Shown one piece after another: positions 8,703-17,373 of a stretch of 64,000 nucleotides of DNA. The stretch lies in contig NZ_JBBVMF010000004.1 in the NCBI RefSeq assembly GCF_038150125.1, forward strand, positions 268,560-332,559, read 5' to 3'. The notes below the pieces were generated by a model. It was not told the origin of the DNA and did not search any database. It saw nothing but the letters and a program-made list of their open reading frames with translations. The translations under genes were made by a program, and so were the position numbers. Origin of the DNA: SW132 sp038150125 (GTDB lineage Bacteria; Bacteroidota; Rhodothermia; Balneolales; Balneolaceae). Within the stretch, counting starts at the first letter, position 1; each line of letters opens with the position of its first letter.

Positions 8703-9641
8703 TTATAAGTTGCCACACCCAGCATCACATCTAACAAGCGGCAGAATTTTCTGTGTAAGATTCATTTTTTCGAGCCGGTTTTTGCGTGATGGCAGGCAAC
8801 TATCACAATCAGAAAAACGATAAAGATCCCAGGTGTCGGCAAACACACGGCCACGGTTAAGGGCAAGCGCTCGATCAAAGGTCTCTTCCAGGGCGTGAAG
8901 GGTGGGAGGAACAAATAATCCGTCTTCAAGCAATCGATCCATAATGCCATTACCCGGGCGTGTCGGTATAATGGAGCAGGTATCGATTCCGCAGTCAAAT
9001 GCGAAATCGACGGCCTTGAGCGACCATTCGATATTTTCTCGTGGATCCGTCAAAAACGGAGGATTCAGCAGAATAAATGCCCGCGTTTTAATGCCGTTCG
9101 ATTTGAGAAAAGCGGCCGCCTGCTTAAAAACGTCAGTTGTGATCTGCTTGTTGAGTTGTGGAAGAACATCCGGATGAATTGATTCAAGCCCCATCGCCAC
9201 TTCAAGATCTCCTTCTATCATCTGCTGAAATTCTGTGACGGATGAATTGCAAAGCTTCGGATGATTTTCAACCAGTACTGTTTCATAAGAATCCATTAGC
9301 TGCGCAATCTCTGCATGATCTTCCGGGGGAATCGCCTTTTTATCAAAAAAGTTACCGTTGTTATACAGCTTGATCATGTCCGCCGCCGGGAGTTTTTCAA
9401 GCCCCAAACGGATCTGTTCCGGAATGGCACCCGCCGGTGTGGGCTCATCAAGCGTGTCTTTCCAGAGATCGCACATCACACATTTAAACGAGCACTCCTT
9501 GTTGGTCAGAAACAGTGTGTTCACCCGTCTGATTGTGCCTTCAGCATCAGGTTCCTGTTCATGCAACCAATTGTAAGGGCGCCGGGAATTTACCTGTTTC
9601 TTTTGTGGCCTCAGGTCAATGATCTCTTTGTTAGTTTTCAT
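8703..9641 (-). CDS. Radical SAM protein (RaSEA/TIGR01210-like)
   Basis: The 312-residue protein has the radical SAM cluster motif C50-SFK-C54-VM-C57 (CxxxCxxC), which would bind a 4Fe-4S cluster and S-adenosylmethionine. Segments such as KLYNNGNFFDKKAIP and GLESIHPDVLPQLNK recall the ArcS-associated RaSEA/TIGR01210 group. The C-terminus has four more cysteines, C279-x2-C282 and C305-x3-C309, which could bind an extra metal or cluster. The usual partners in archaeosine synthesis are not in this window, so the substrate is open. It stands between the halogenase-like flavoprotein and the broken toxin/antitoxin locus, all on the minus strand. The ATG start has a plain N-terminal extension (about 40 residues) before the core. 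Confidence 0.75.
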   Translation of the reverse strand: MKTNKEIIDLRPQKKQVNSRRPYNWLHEQEPDAEGTIRRVNTLFLTNKECSFKCVMCDLWKDTLDEPTPAGAIPEQIRLGLEKLPAADMIKLYNNGNFFDKKAIPPEDHAEIAQLMDSYETVLVENHPKLCNSSVTEFQQMIEGDLEVAMGLESIHPDVLPQLNKQITTDVFKQAAAFLKSNGIKTRAFILLNPPFLTDPRENIEWSLKAVDFAFDCGIDTCSIIPTRPGNGIMDRLLEDGLFVPPTLHALEETFDRALALNRGRVFADTWDLYRFSDCDSCLPSRKNRLEKMNLTQKILPLVRCDAGCGNL

Positions 9642-9667
9642 CGCAGGTTTCTGATCTCGAGGAGTCT

Positions 9668-10072
9668 TTAGGAGTAAATTTCATCGAAGAATTCTGATAA
9701 GATTCTGATTTCTGCCACACCAATTTTTTTCAGTATCAAAAGATCTTTGTCTACGGTCAGTAGGTAATCAGCTTTACCATCTACTGCAAGAGACAGCAAA
9801 AAGTTATCTTTGGGATCCCGGCATGCTGATATATCTGAAGTTACAGTTACAATTTCTGCAACTTCATCTATCGTCTCTAAAATATCTTCCAATTCATCTC
9901 ATGAGATATATTTTCTGAGCTTTGGGCGTCTGGCAACAGCTACAAATTCTTCAAGAAGTTCCTGACTAAAAAGAAGTTTGCACTCTTTGCTAAACAGCAA
10001 TTCATCAAGTCTCTCGTATTTACTGCTTATTAAAAAACTGATCCATAGATTAGTATCGAGAATGAGGCGCAT
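9668..10072 (-). pseudogene. PIN-domain toxin (PF13470-like), interrupted by an in-frame TGA
   Basis: Reading from the ATG at 10072-10070 gives 57 codons, starting MRLILDTNLWIS, then TGA at 9901-9899. The same frame continues for 76 sense codons to a stop at 9668. The two halves join into one normal-length (about 134 residue) PIN protein. Active-site acids are Asp6 in LILDTN, the Glu pair in LLEEF, Asp in RDPKDNFLL and Asp in LTVDKDLL. PIN toxins of this type are ribonucleases controlled by a partner antitoxin; the gene just upstream is that partner and is also broken. A CGA-to-TGA change would explain the stop, since Arg is common at this position. A separately translated C-terminal half from TTG at 9892 would lack Asp6 and should be inactive. 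Confidence 0.8.
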
Positions 10073-10074
10073 TC

Positions 10075-10285
10075 TTACTTATTAGTTCGTCTGGATCGGA
10101 CGGTTTCCACCTCGCCAGCAATCTCTTCAGAGCTCGGAACATTATCTGATTTGGATCTTAATTTTTTTAATACTTCAGCAACCATTGTTGGTAGTTTCTC
10201 GAATAGTAATTAAATCTAAGTCCGCTAAGTCTCTCAGCAGTTGCCTGGCTTTGGGATTTAGTATGTCTATTTTTACTGGTTCCAT
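10075..10285 (-). pseudogene. Antitoxin of the PIN toxin, frameshifted
   Basis: An ATG at 10285-10283 opens a frame starting MEPVKIDILNPKARQLL that stops after 36 codons (TGA at 10177-10175). A second frame overlapping that end reads MVAEVLKKLRSKSDNVPSSE and ends in RRTNK at 10077-10075. Joined, the two pieces look like one ~70-residue antitoxin of the kind paired with PF13470 PIN proteins (N-terminal PxxxLLxxLAxLxLI, C-terminal SxEEIxxEVExVR). A single-base indel near 10180 accounts for the break. The stop is two bases before the toxin ATG, a normal toxin/antitoxin spacing. Both genes are damaged, so the locus is probably dead. Confidence 0.7.
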
Positions 10286-10372
10286 GATTTAATGTATAAA
10301 AAATTGGCCTTGATTTGGAAAGTTTTAAGGTTTTCTTCCCATCAATGGTAAAACCGGTTAAATGCTGAGCCG

Positions 10373-11704
10373 TTATTCGGCATAAAGTGACCGAAAATAA
10401 TTTCGGTAGGTCATTTCACTTTCAGGGAACAGCTCATTGAACCCTTCATCGTTGATAGCCCCGTGCTGAAACCGCCGTTTTGGAAACACCGGCATATCAA
10501 ATCCGGTAACAGCTTTTATGCCCCGCTGAACCACATCACCTTTTAGTGCATAAAGTTCCTCGTGCTTCCAGTCAGTCAGTTTTATGAACGGGATGCCTTC
10601 CGATACCTCAATCACGTTCGGCAGCGTGTAGGGGCTGAATCCTTTGAACCCGTATTTTTTAGCCGGCGCATATGTTCTGATGTGACCTCTGCTTTGACCG
10701 CCGGAGTAGGTGAGGGAATGCTTGATTTTATCCACGCCCCAGCCTTCGTGATAGAGCAGCGGATTTCCAAGAACGCTTCGAATGGTCAGTTCCGGATTAT
10801 CCTCGATTGGATAGGATTTCATGTTTTCATCGCCTCCGTCACCATCAACCAGCCAAAGCCAGTTCGGGTATTTTTCACGAATTTTTTTGATGAGTGTCAG
10901 CCCCATTGTTGCCGCTTCCACATCGCGCTGTTTGTAGTCTTCGATCACCCGAATAGTTTCTTTGTAATCCAGCTCGGATTTATCTGCTTCAATGACTTCA
11001 AGGAAGATGGAGAGATCCAACTTGTCGAGAAATTCAAACGCCTGGTCGGCATCGGCTGCGTCACCCACTTTTAACGTGAACGCTTTCAGACGTGATGGAT
11101 TCATCCCAAGTTCAAGCATTTGATGGTAGAGAGACAGAAAGACAGACCCGCTGTCGATGCCGCCGGAAAACATCACGCCGATGGGTTCATTATCCGGTAA
11201 AGTTTGCAGCCATTTGCGGCATTCTTTATTGAGAGCGCTAATATACCGTTCTCCGATTGCATCTAAATCTGCATCAAGAACGTTTCGCTCGGGTTCAAAA
11301 AAGCGATTAAACTGAGGGTTAGGGTCAGGGCATCCTATAACATCAAGCCGCACAAGATAGTGGGCAGGTACCATTCGCGTATAATCCGGTCTGAATTGAT
11401 CTCCAAAACCAAGCTTTTTGAGATAGTTATGAATTTCATCAATCCGTTCAGCCACAATTAAAAGCGGTCCTGATACCTGTTTAGCCATAAAATAGCGCAT
11501 TGGACGCCCAATGGAACGTGCGAGATAGACTTGCTGTCCTGATTTGTGAACAATGGCAAATGAACCTTCAATCTCCCGTACTTTTGCTGGATCACCGGAG
11601 GCAATACGCTCTTCGGCTTCTTCAGTAGTCATATTAAAAATCTGGTTCTCGGACGGATCGATGAGGCTGACAAAATCGTGAAGTTTTTTTTCGACGTGGG
11701 GCAT
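10373..11704 (-). CDS. Asparagine-synthetase-like ATP-pyrophosphatase
   Basis: The 443-residue protein has an asparagine-synthetase-type synthetase domain. The PP-loop is SGGIDS (180-185), and DGDGGDEN (287-294) corresponds to the AsnB GEGADE segment. The N-terminal ~130 residues keep traces of the glutaminase fold (IEGSFAIV, VYLARSIGRPMRYF) but start MPHVEKK. The nucleophilic Cys2 of true AsnB is absent, so no glutamine hydrolysis is expected. At 443 residues it is also shorter than AsnB (about 550-650). Such proteins adenylate a carboxylate and form an amide or ring, as in beta-lactam synthetase relatives. It is first in the minus-strand group with the radical SAM and flavoprotein genes, about 730 bases away from the former because of the dead toxin/antitoxin pair. 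The product is unknown. Confidence 0.75.
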   Translation of the reverse strand: MPHVEKKLHDFVSLIDPSENQIFNMTTEEAEERIASGDPAKVREIEGSFAIVHKSGQQVYLARSIGRPMRYFMAKQVSGPLLIVAERIDEIHNYLKKLGFGDQFRPDYTRMVPAHYLVRLDVIGCPDPNPQFNRFFEPERNVLDADLDAIGERYISALNKECRKWLQTLPDNEPIGVMFSGGIDSGSVFLSLYHQMLELGMNPSRLKAFTLKVGDAADADQAFEFLDKLDLSIFLEVIEADKSELDYKETIRVIEDYKQRDVEAATMGLTLIKKIREKYPNWLWLVDGDGGDENMKSYPIEDNPELTIRSVLGNPLLYHEGWGVDKIKHSLTYSGGQSRGHIRTYAPAKKYGFKGFSPYTLPNVIEVSEGIPFIKLTDWKHEELYALKGDVVQRGIKAVTGFDMPVFPKRRFQHGAINDEGFNELFPESEMTYRNYFRSLYAE

Positions 11705-11956
11705 AGTGGCAATAATGTTTTGTGGCTGGAAATCGTTAATTGAGTCAAATATAATGAAAAGATTGGAATCTCTCGCGAGCGTTTAGCAAGGAGTGGCTGC
11801 GAGCCGGGGGACTATTGATTACAAGTCTACATAACTCGTCATAAGAAAAGGACAATCGTCAGACGAAATTTCGATCTCCACTTAAATTCAGTAATCTATT
11901 AAATCTGCCTTATATTTGTCTGCACATGGAAAAATCAATTCATAACATCTCAATAT

Positions 11957-13810
11957 TTGTCAAAGAATAATAAAAAATGGGTAACGCTCGACCGGGAGAA
12001 AAACGAGCATACCCGCCGTCTTAAGCAAAGCCTTAACAAAGTAAAGTGGTCGCACGCGCTGATGCAGATTTTCTGGACGGCCGGCCCTGTAACCACACTT
12101 GGCCTCATTGGCGGATACTACATCGGGTACGGGACGATGCCGTCGCTTCAGCTCTTAATCTATTTCGTCAGCTTTACGGTTTTTTCCGGGTTGATTGGCC
12201 TCGCAGCCAAGGTCGTATATGATGGCACGCAAGGGCACCTTGAGGAACAGGCCGAAAAAGACATTCAGCGGGTGACCGGCAAACTCGCTGACCTTATACT
12301 TATAGCAAGAGACAAAGTTGTTCAGGGATATGAGGGAGAAGCACGCCAGCGGGAGGCAGCGCTACAGCTATTGCGGCGAGTAGATCTTACGCCGTACGGT
12401 GTGACAATAGCATTTTCGGATCTGACGGGAGACCGGGAAATTGGTGAAATTATGGGGCAGATTCATGCATATCGCCGAATTGGACTGCAAACAAAAGTGC
12501 GGGAACTCTATGCAGCCTACCGGCAGAAAATAGACAAGATTGCAAAGTCGCTTGAAGAAACATCACCGGAAGCTGCACGTGAATTAAAGCAATGGTTTAC
12601 GGGAAATACATCAGGCCAGCTAAAATACGGCGTACCCCGGGAAAAATACTTTATTCAGCGGGTAATGTCGGCCATTGAGAATAACAATCCATATATCATG
12701 ACCTTCAGAGACGTGGAGGAGATGATGATACTGGCTTTTGAATTGATAAGCGGCAGGGAGATACCTATGCTTATCTTTTCCTATTCGGGCCGATGGAAAT
12801 ATGCCAGCAGACTGGATGATCTTGAGAAAAAAAGGAGCCGCTACCGTGTAGCACAGGCGCGGGGCGGTAACCGGATTCGTGCTCTTGCATCCTACCTTGT
12901 GGAAACAAATATTGCAAGCACAGTGGAGTTGCCGGAGGGCATAGATATTAATGAGCTTGTTCAGAAAGTAACAAAAATCATGGACAGGCTCGCGCTCCAT
13001 CTTAGAAAGGCTAGCCGGAATGGTTCATCTACAAAGAAAGAGTTAATGAGGCTTACCGACATAATGACAAACGGTCTGGAACTGTATCAAATGGCCCACG
13101 ATGGTTATCGCGATTCGAGGAAACGGCATAAAGAATTGATGGAGGCGATGGCCAAGTGGAAAAAACTGACAACAGATGAGTCACTCGAATCAGGGCTCTT
13201 TTCCAAAGGAAAAAGAAGCAAAGGTATTCGAATTAAAGAGAGCCTTATTGTGCTTACAGAAGAAGCACGGCTCGACGTTTGCAGGCATTTGTCCTGGTAT
13301 TTTGAGAAAGAGGATATAAAAACGAAAAGTCATTCACTTTTTTCCTCTTTCAGCAATAGGGGGGCAATGTCGGCGAGGCGGCTTGCGGTTGAAATCGCGG
13401 TAGCACTAGAGCCTCACATTCATCTTTCAAAACCGGAAATTCAGCGAAATATAAACGCTACCAAAGCGATTTATTTGGGGGGTCTTTCTCCGGATCTTAG
13501 CTCTGTTCAAAAACAGGAATTGGGCGAAAAAATGGCGAAGGAAGCAGATAGCGGTCTCGGAATTGCGGCTATTCGTCTGGCAGAAACTCTTGTTTGGCAG
13601 TATCATGTGGACCTGTCTGACGAAGCTGTTGAATTTTTAAGATATAATTACGGCGCCGGCCGCCAGACGCTGGAGAGAATAGCCAATAAGAAGCAGGTAT
13701 TAAAGATCAGACAAGAAACAAATGTATCCATACCGCCGATGCCGGAAGAAACTAAAAGCGAGTGGCAAAAGGCACTATCCCAAATTAAAAAACGTATCTC
13801 GCATCTCTGA
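11957..13810 (+). CDS. Uncharacterised two-TM membrane protein
   Basis: I do not recognise this 617-residue protein. It has a basic N-terminus (1-33) and two hydrophobic segments at about 36-56 and 64-86. After these comes a long, highly charged, mostly helical cytoplasmic-looking region rich in Arg, Lys and Glu, with a possible coiled coil near 88-130. No catalytic motif is visible. The only start that keeps the N-terminus is TTG at 11957, without a clear Shine-Dalgarno. An ATG at 11926 is out of frame and soon stops, so it could be a short leader. The first in-frame internal Met is inside TM1. It is flanked by the AsnB-like gene (divergent) and the universal stress genes (convergent). Confidence 0.7.
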   Translation: MSKNNKKWVTLDREKNEHTRRLKQSLNKVKWSHALMQIFWTAGPVTTLGLIGGYYIGYGTMPSLQLLIYFVSFTVFSGLIGLAAKVVYDGTQGHLEEQAEKDIQRVTGKLADLILIARDKVVQGYEGEARQREAALQLLRRVDLTPYGVTIAFSDLTGDREIGEIMGQIHAYRRIGLQTKVRELYAAYRQKIDKIAKSLEETSPEAARELKQWFTGNTSGQLKYGVPREKYFIQRVMSAIENNNPYIMTFRDVEEMMILAFELISGREIPMLIFSYSGRWKYASRLDDLEKKRSRYRVAQARGGNRIRALASYLVETNIASTVELPEGIDINELVQKVTKIMDRLALHLRKASRNGSSTKKELMRLTDIMTNGLELYQMAHDGYRDSRKRHKELMEAMAKWKKLTTDESLESGLFSKGKRSKGIRIKESLIVLTEEARLDVCRHLSWYFEKEDIKTKSHSLFSSFSNRGAMSARRLAVEIAVALEPHIHLSKPEIQRNINATKAIYLGGLSPDLSSVQKQELGEKMAKEADSGLGIAAIRLAETLVWQYHVDLSDEAVEFLRYNYGAGRQTLERIANKKQVLKIRQETNVSIPPMPEETKSEWQKALSQIKKRISHL

Positions 13811-13832
13811 GTCGGTCATACATTCCCAATAG

Positions 13833-14660
13833 TCAGATAGATCCAGAGGGTATAATAAGGAGTGGTAAGTCGGAGTAAACCACTATTTCGTCGGTGTGAT
13901 TTTTCTTGAAGAGCTTCTGTAAAACTGTCCTTTTATATCGATTAAATACGAGGGCTGCATTCTTTTGGCGGTCAACGTATTCAGCGATACCATGCAGAAG
14001 ACTATCACCATTTATAATTTCTATCATCAGAGAATCATCTCCGGCTTCATCACGCAGAATTTCCGTAAATCCTAAATGTCGAATTCTTTCATCAAAATCG
14101 AACTCTTCTGATATGTGAATCAAATCTACGGATGCATCAATAAGGCTGGCCATTGATGATGTAAATTTAAAATGTGCCGGATCGTTGATTCTGAAATCTG
14201 TTGTAAAAATCAGGGACGAGATCACCGGGTCTTCATCTGCTGCAGGAATTAAAAAAAGCGGTACAGTCAGGTCGTGTGCGATGGTCTCACTTACACTTCC
14301 CAGTACGGTTCGCGACAATTTACTTTGGCCGCGACTCCCCATCACAACCATGTCAGCTCCTTCTCTGTCAATACAGTTAAGAATTTCTACAGACGTGCGG
14401 CCATGTCTGATCTGACTGGTGATATCAATATCAGTACCAAACTCGGCAATCAGATTTTTCATGCGGCTTAAGGCATTTTTTTCCATCATATCGAGCATTC
14501 CTTCAACGGCGGTAGCAAAATTGTAGGGAGGCTCAACAACATGGAAAAGCGTCATTTTAGCGTTTGATTTTTTGGCGAGATGCGTTGCAAACCGAAAAGC
14601 ACGGTTTGAAAATGCTGAAAAATCAGTAGGAACCAGAATATGAGTTATAGCCTGTTTCAT
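13833..14660 (-). CDS. Universal stress protein, tandem UspA domains
   Basis: The 275-residue cytoplasmic protein has two Usp folds. The first (about 1-140) starts ITHILVPTDFSAFSNRA and ends with a complete ATP-binding signature, GSRGQSKLSRTVLGS (G-x2-G-x9-G-S). The second (about 145-275) lacks a recognisable nucleotide loop and is probably degenerate. Usp proteins bind nucleotide and support survival under starvation or stress. It lies 11 bases after a second tandem-Usp gene on the same strand, so the two are almost certainly one operon. The start at ATG 14660 gives the standard family N-terminus. Confidence 0.9.
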   Translation of the reverse strand: MKQAITHILVPTDFSAFSNRAFRFATHLAKKSNAKMTLFHVVEPPYNFATAVEGMLDMMEKNALSRMKNLIAEFGTDIDITSQIRHGRTSVEILNCIDREGADMVVMGSRGQSKLSRTVLGSVSETIAHDLTVPLFLIPAADEDPVISSLIFTTDFRINDPAHFKFTSSMASLIDASVDLIHISEEFDFDERIRHLGFTEILRDEAGDDSLMIEIINGDSLLHGIAEYVDRQKNAALVFNRYKRTVLQKLFKKNHTDEIVVYSDLPLLIIPSGSI

Positions 14661-14671
14661 AGGTCCGGGAT

Positions 14672-15661
14672 TTATTGTTTTTGTTTATCGAAAAGTTTTG
14701 AGTCTGGCCGAATGGTTAACACCGTCTTTTCTGTATTCAATGCTACTTTTTCGGCGTGTGACCCCAATAGCATATGAGCCAGCCCGCTGCGGCCGTGTGT
14801 TGTCATCACAACCATATCGGCAAATTTGTTGGCGTAAGTAGTAATTTCATGATGTGCTGAATATCCTGTTAGAGCCTCAAAAGAGATGCCTATTTCTTCG
14901 TTGTTGTACACAAGTCCAGTAAGTCCGAGCTCCCCGGAATCGATCACATGTAGTCCCTGAGGTTTCATTGTGTCAATAAAATCCATCAGCCGCTCCATCA
15001 GATATTCAGAAAACCGGCCGCTCTGTACATCATCCGCCTTATCTGGAACTTTTCTGTTGAATATCTCCATTCGTTCATGGACATAAAGGAAAGTGATTGA
15101 AGCATTATAAAGAGATGCGATAAGTGCCGCCGCCGGCACTGCAGCCATCGACAGTATCGATCCGTCTACAGGCACAATGATACGCCCTGACTTAAGTGTG
15201 TCGGGATGGTTATACACGCTTAGTACCGGAACTTGTGATGTTCTCAGGACCCGCTCTGTAGTGCTTCCCCTGAACATATCGGATTCATCTTTACCTTTGG
15301 CGCTCATGACTACAAGGGAGTAGTTGCCCTGCCAGGCTTGATCCGTAATAAGAGCCGCCGGGGACCGGTCGACTTTTACGAAAATGTCGCCCCGGTTTTT
15401 GTGTTGAAAATGGGTTCTGGCAAGTGAGTTTAATTTCAGCTCCGCCTCGTTAAATATGAGAGGATAAATATCATTATCCACCTCCTCATTGTCTTTTGCT
15501 GTTTCTCTTAACTGTTCGTTCATCAGAATGCTATTGGGAATCACGTGCAGCAAATCAACAACACCACCAGTAGCTGCTGCCAGATTTTCAGCAAACTGGC
15601 AGGCGTTTTCAGAATAGTCTGAGTAGTCAGTCGGCACGAGTATGCGGTCGATAGTAGCCAT
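14672..15661 (-). CDS. Universal stress protein, tandem UspA domains
   Basis: The 329-residue protein has two Usp domains. The first begins IDRILVPTDYSDYSENA and carries a variant loop (SAKGKDESDMFRGST). The second has THGRSGLAHMLLGSH, closer to the G-x2-G-x9-G-S ATP signature. It is longer than its neighbour because of an insertion in the second domain. This is the upstream gene of the two-gene Usp operon. A small ORF of unknown function starts a further 41 bases upstream on the same strand and may belong to the same unit. No specific ligand can be assigned. Confidence 0.9.
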   Translation of the reverse strand: MATIDRILVPTDYSDYSENACQFAENLAAATGGVVDLLHVIPNSILMNEQLRETAKDNEEVDNDIYPLIFNEAELKLNSLARTHFQHKNRGDIFVKVDRSPAALITDQAWQGNYSLVVMSAKGKDESDMFRGSTTERVLRTSQVPVLSVYNHPDTLKSGRIIVPVDGSILSMAAVPAAALIASLYNASITFLYVHERMEIFNRKVPDKADDVQSGRFSEYLMERLMDFIDTMKPQGLHVIDSGELGLTGLVYNNEEIGISFEALTGYSAHHEITTYANKFADMVVMTTHGRSGLAHMLLGSHAEKVALNTEKTVLTIRPDSKLFDKQKQ

Positions 15662-15701
15662 TGTGTCCGGAATTAAATTTATACCTGCAGTGCCGGGAAA
15701 A

Positions 15702-15959
15702 CTATAACGTGTCTAGCGTAATACCTATTAAATCAATTAACTGTATACAGGCGTCTTCTTTTGTTTCCCCATAAGCTGACAAAGTGTTCCCATTTATATT
15801 CTGAGCTACAGCAATAAGTTGTCCGCGATGGTCATCAAATTCAATGTTTTTGACTTTATATCCATAATAGCCGTGCTTCAGAAGCAGGTTTATTCGTTCT
15901 TTTTCCAGATAATCCGGTTGGTCTGAATATATATGATCGGAATACATAACTGCCTCCAT
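15702..15959 (-). CDS. Small hypothetical protein
   Basis: This 85-residue ORF has plausible composition and codon use, and lies 41 bases upstream of the universal stress genes on the same strand. It has no signal peptide or TM segment. The C-terminal part (LIAVAQNINGNTLSAYGETK) has a strand-helix pattern faintly like HicB-type domains, but not enough to assign it. A Met at position 5 is an alternative start. It may be the first gene of the Usp operon. Confidence 0.5.
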   Translation of the reverse strand: MEAVMYSDHIYSDQPDYLEKERINLLLKHGYYGYKVKNIEFDDHRGQLIAVAQNINGNTLSAYGETKEDACIQLIDLIGITLDTL

Positions 15960-16207
15960 GTTTTTGTTTTTAAAGTTGCAGATTTATATTGGGAACTAGT
16001 TTTGACATATTCCCTCTAATCGATCTATTTATATATACGTTTTTATATCAATATTTGGTATAGCTAAATAAGAGTAGACCATGTGGGGGAATTTCTTACA
16101 TCTTATCTGAAGGGATTGGACCAAAGCTATCTACTCAGGGGAGGGGTAAAAAGGGAGCCGAAGCTCCTCTTAGGAAAAATTTAAAATAAATGTGTTTAAA
16201 AAGGACC

Positions 16208-17373
16208 CTAATTTAATGGGCAGCCAAGTATAAGTTCAACCTTACTATTCTCACTATCAGTAAAGGTCCCGGCCATGGTGATGTCCGCGATTAATGTAAA
16301 CCCACCAGACACATCAAGGTTCTGGAAGGTTTAGAATCGGTTCTTAATTCCGTTACCATCAGCTGATACAGAAAACGGCTGAGCCATAGCTGATCCCGAT
16401 AGAGTTACCGTGGTACCGGCATCACGGGCTGCTACCCAGAGTTCTGCATGGTCGACATCTCCAATGGAGCAGTTTGCGGGCATGTTGTCTGAAAGATTCT
16501 CATAGATTACATAGTCTCCTCCGACCGATGCGCTTAATTCGTTGGCTCGGGCGTTGTAGGCAAAATCAATAGGGGTGGTTCTGTTTTGTGTAAACGTGGC
16601 ATCTTTCTGTTCTCGGTTTGCTTCTACGCCAAGGTCGCCCACACCAAGATAAATTTCATGCTGAGCGGCCGATGAGGTTAGATTTCTGAAGCGGACATCA
16701 AATTCTTCCTTTTTATAACCTTGGCCGGGTATAATGATAATCTGGTGCTGTGCATCATCAATCTGAGCATAGTAAGCCTGGTTGCCTGGTTGAGATGGAT
16801 CTAAAGACGATTTGTTATCTTTCACATCATTCATAATAGTATCGATCAGATCCTGGTCAAAACCGCCATCACGCACATAGCTTAGAAGCTGATTAAGAGG
16901 AATCTCATTCATATCAAATTTCTTATGATCCATAATAGACCAGAGTGCAATTTGTACCTCCAGCCCGGTCAGGTCATCATTTTTCTCGGAATAGCGATCT
17001 ACATTATTAACCAGGTAATTGACTCCCTGCCAATATGCTTCGCTTTTAATGTCGTGAAGTCTGACGTTTCCATAGGAACCGTTTGATGAATTTATGGGCG
17101 TATCCCAAGTGCACAAAACGCGGCATGTTCACCCGCTACAATTCCTGATATCTCTTCCATACCTTCAATACTGATGGTGAAATTGGATGTTTTACGGTTT
17201 TTATTGACGGTTGCAACAATCTGTTCTGCTCTCTCAATAAGATTTAGATCGGGGATATCAGCCAGTGAGTCTTCAAGTCAATCTGCGCTGTTTGATGATT
17301 CACAAGCCATTAAGCCCGCAGCCATGATAAAAAGAAGAGGCAGGGCCCGCCGCAGCAGATGATTGGCAGTCAT
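16208..17373 (-). pseudogene. Lipoprotein with thioester-domain-like features, multiply disrupted
   Basis: A reading frame from ATG 17373 starts with a lipoprotein signal peptide (LPLLFIMAAGLMAC, Cys at 24). It meets TGA after 31 codons (17280-17278), continues in frame to GEHAAFC, then needs a one-base shift near 17116 to enter CTWDTPINSSNGSYG. That frame runs to TAA at 16333-16331 and continues in frame for 40 more codons, ending LILGCPLN at TAG 16210-16208. The Cys in AFCTW and the Gln about 53 residues on in LEVQIALWSIMD resemble the Cys-Gln pair of internal thioester domains, where EVQ-AIW is a common context. Function is inferred only. With two stops and a shift it is most likely a pseudogene; a part translated from TTG 17116 would lack the signal peptide. 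Confidence 0.65.

Noticed and set aside
8479..8737. Short open frames between the flavoprotein and radical SAM genes
   Set aside because: Two overlapping frames of ~80 codons have odd composition, no ribosome site and no recognisable domain; the area looks like intergenic GC-rich repeat debris.
9899..9901. The in-frame TGA of the PIN toxin as a selenocysteine or programmed readthrough site
   Set aside because: No SECIS-like structure or selenoprotein context is seen, and the partner antitoxin is also broken, so decay is simpler.
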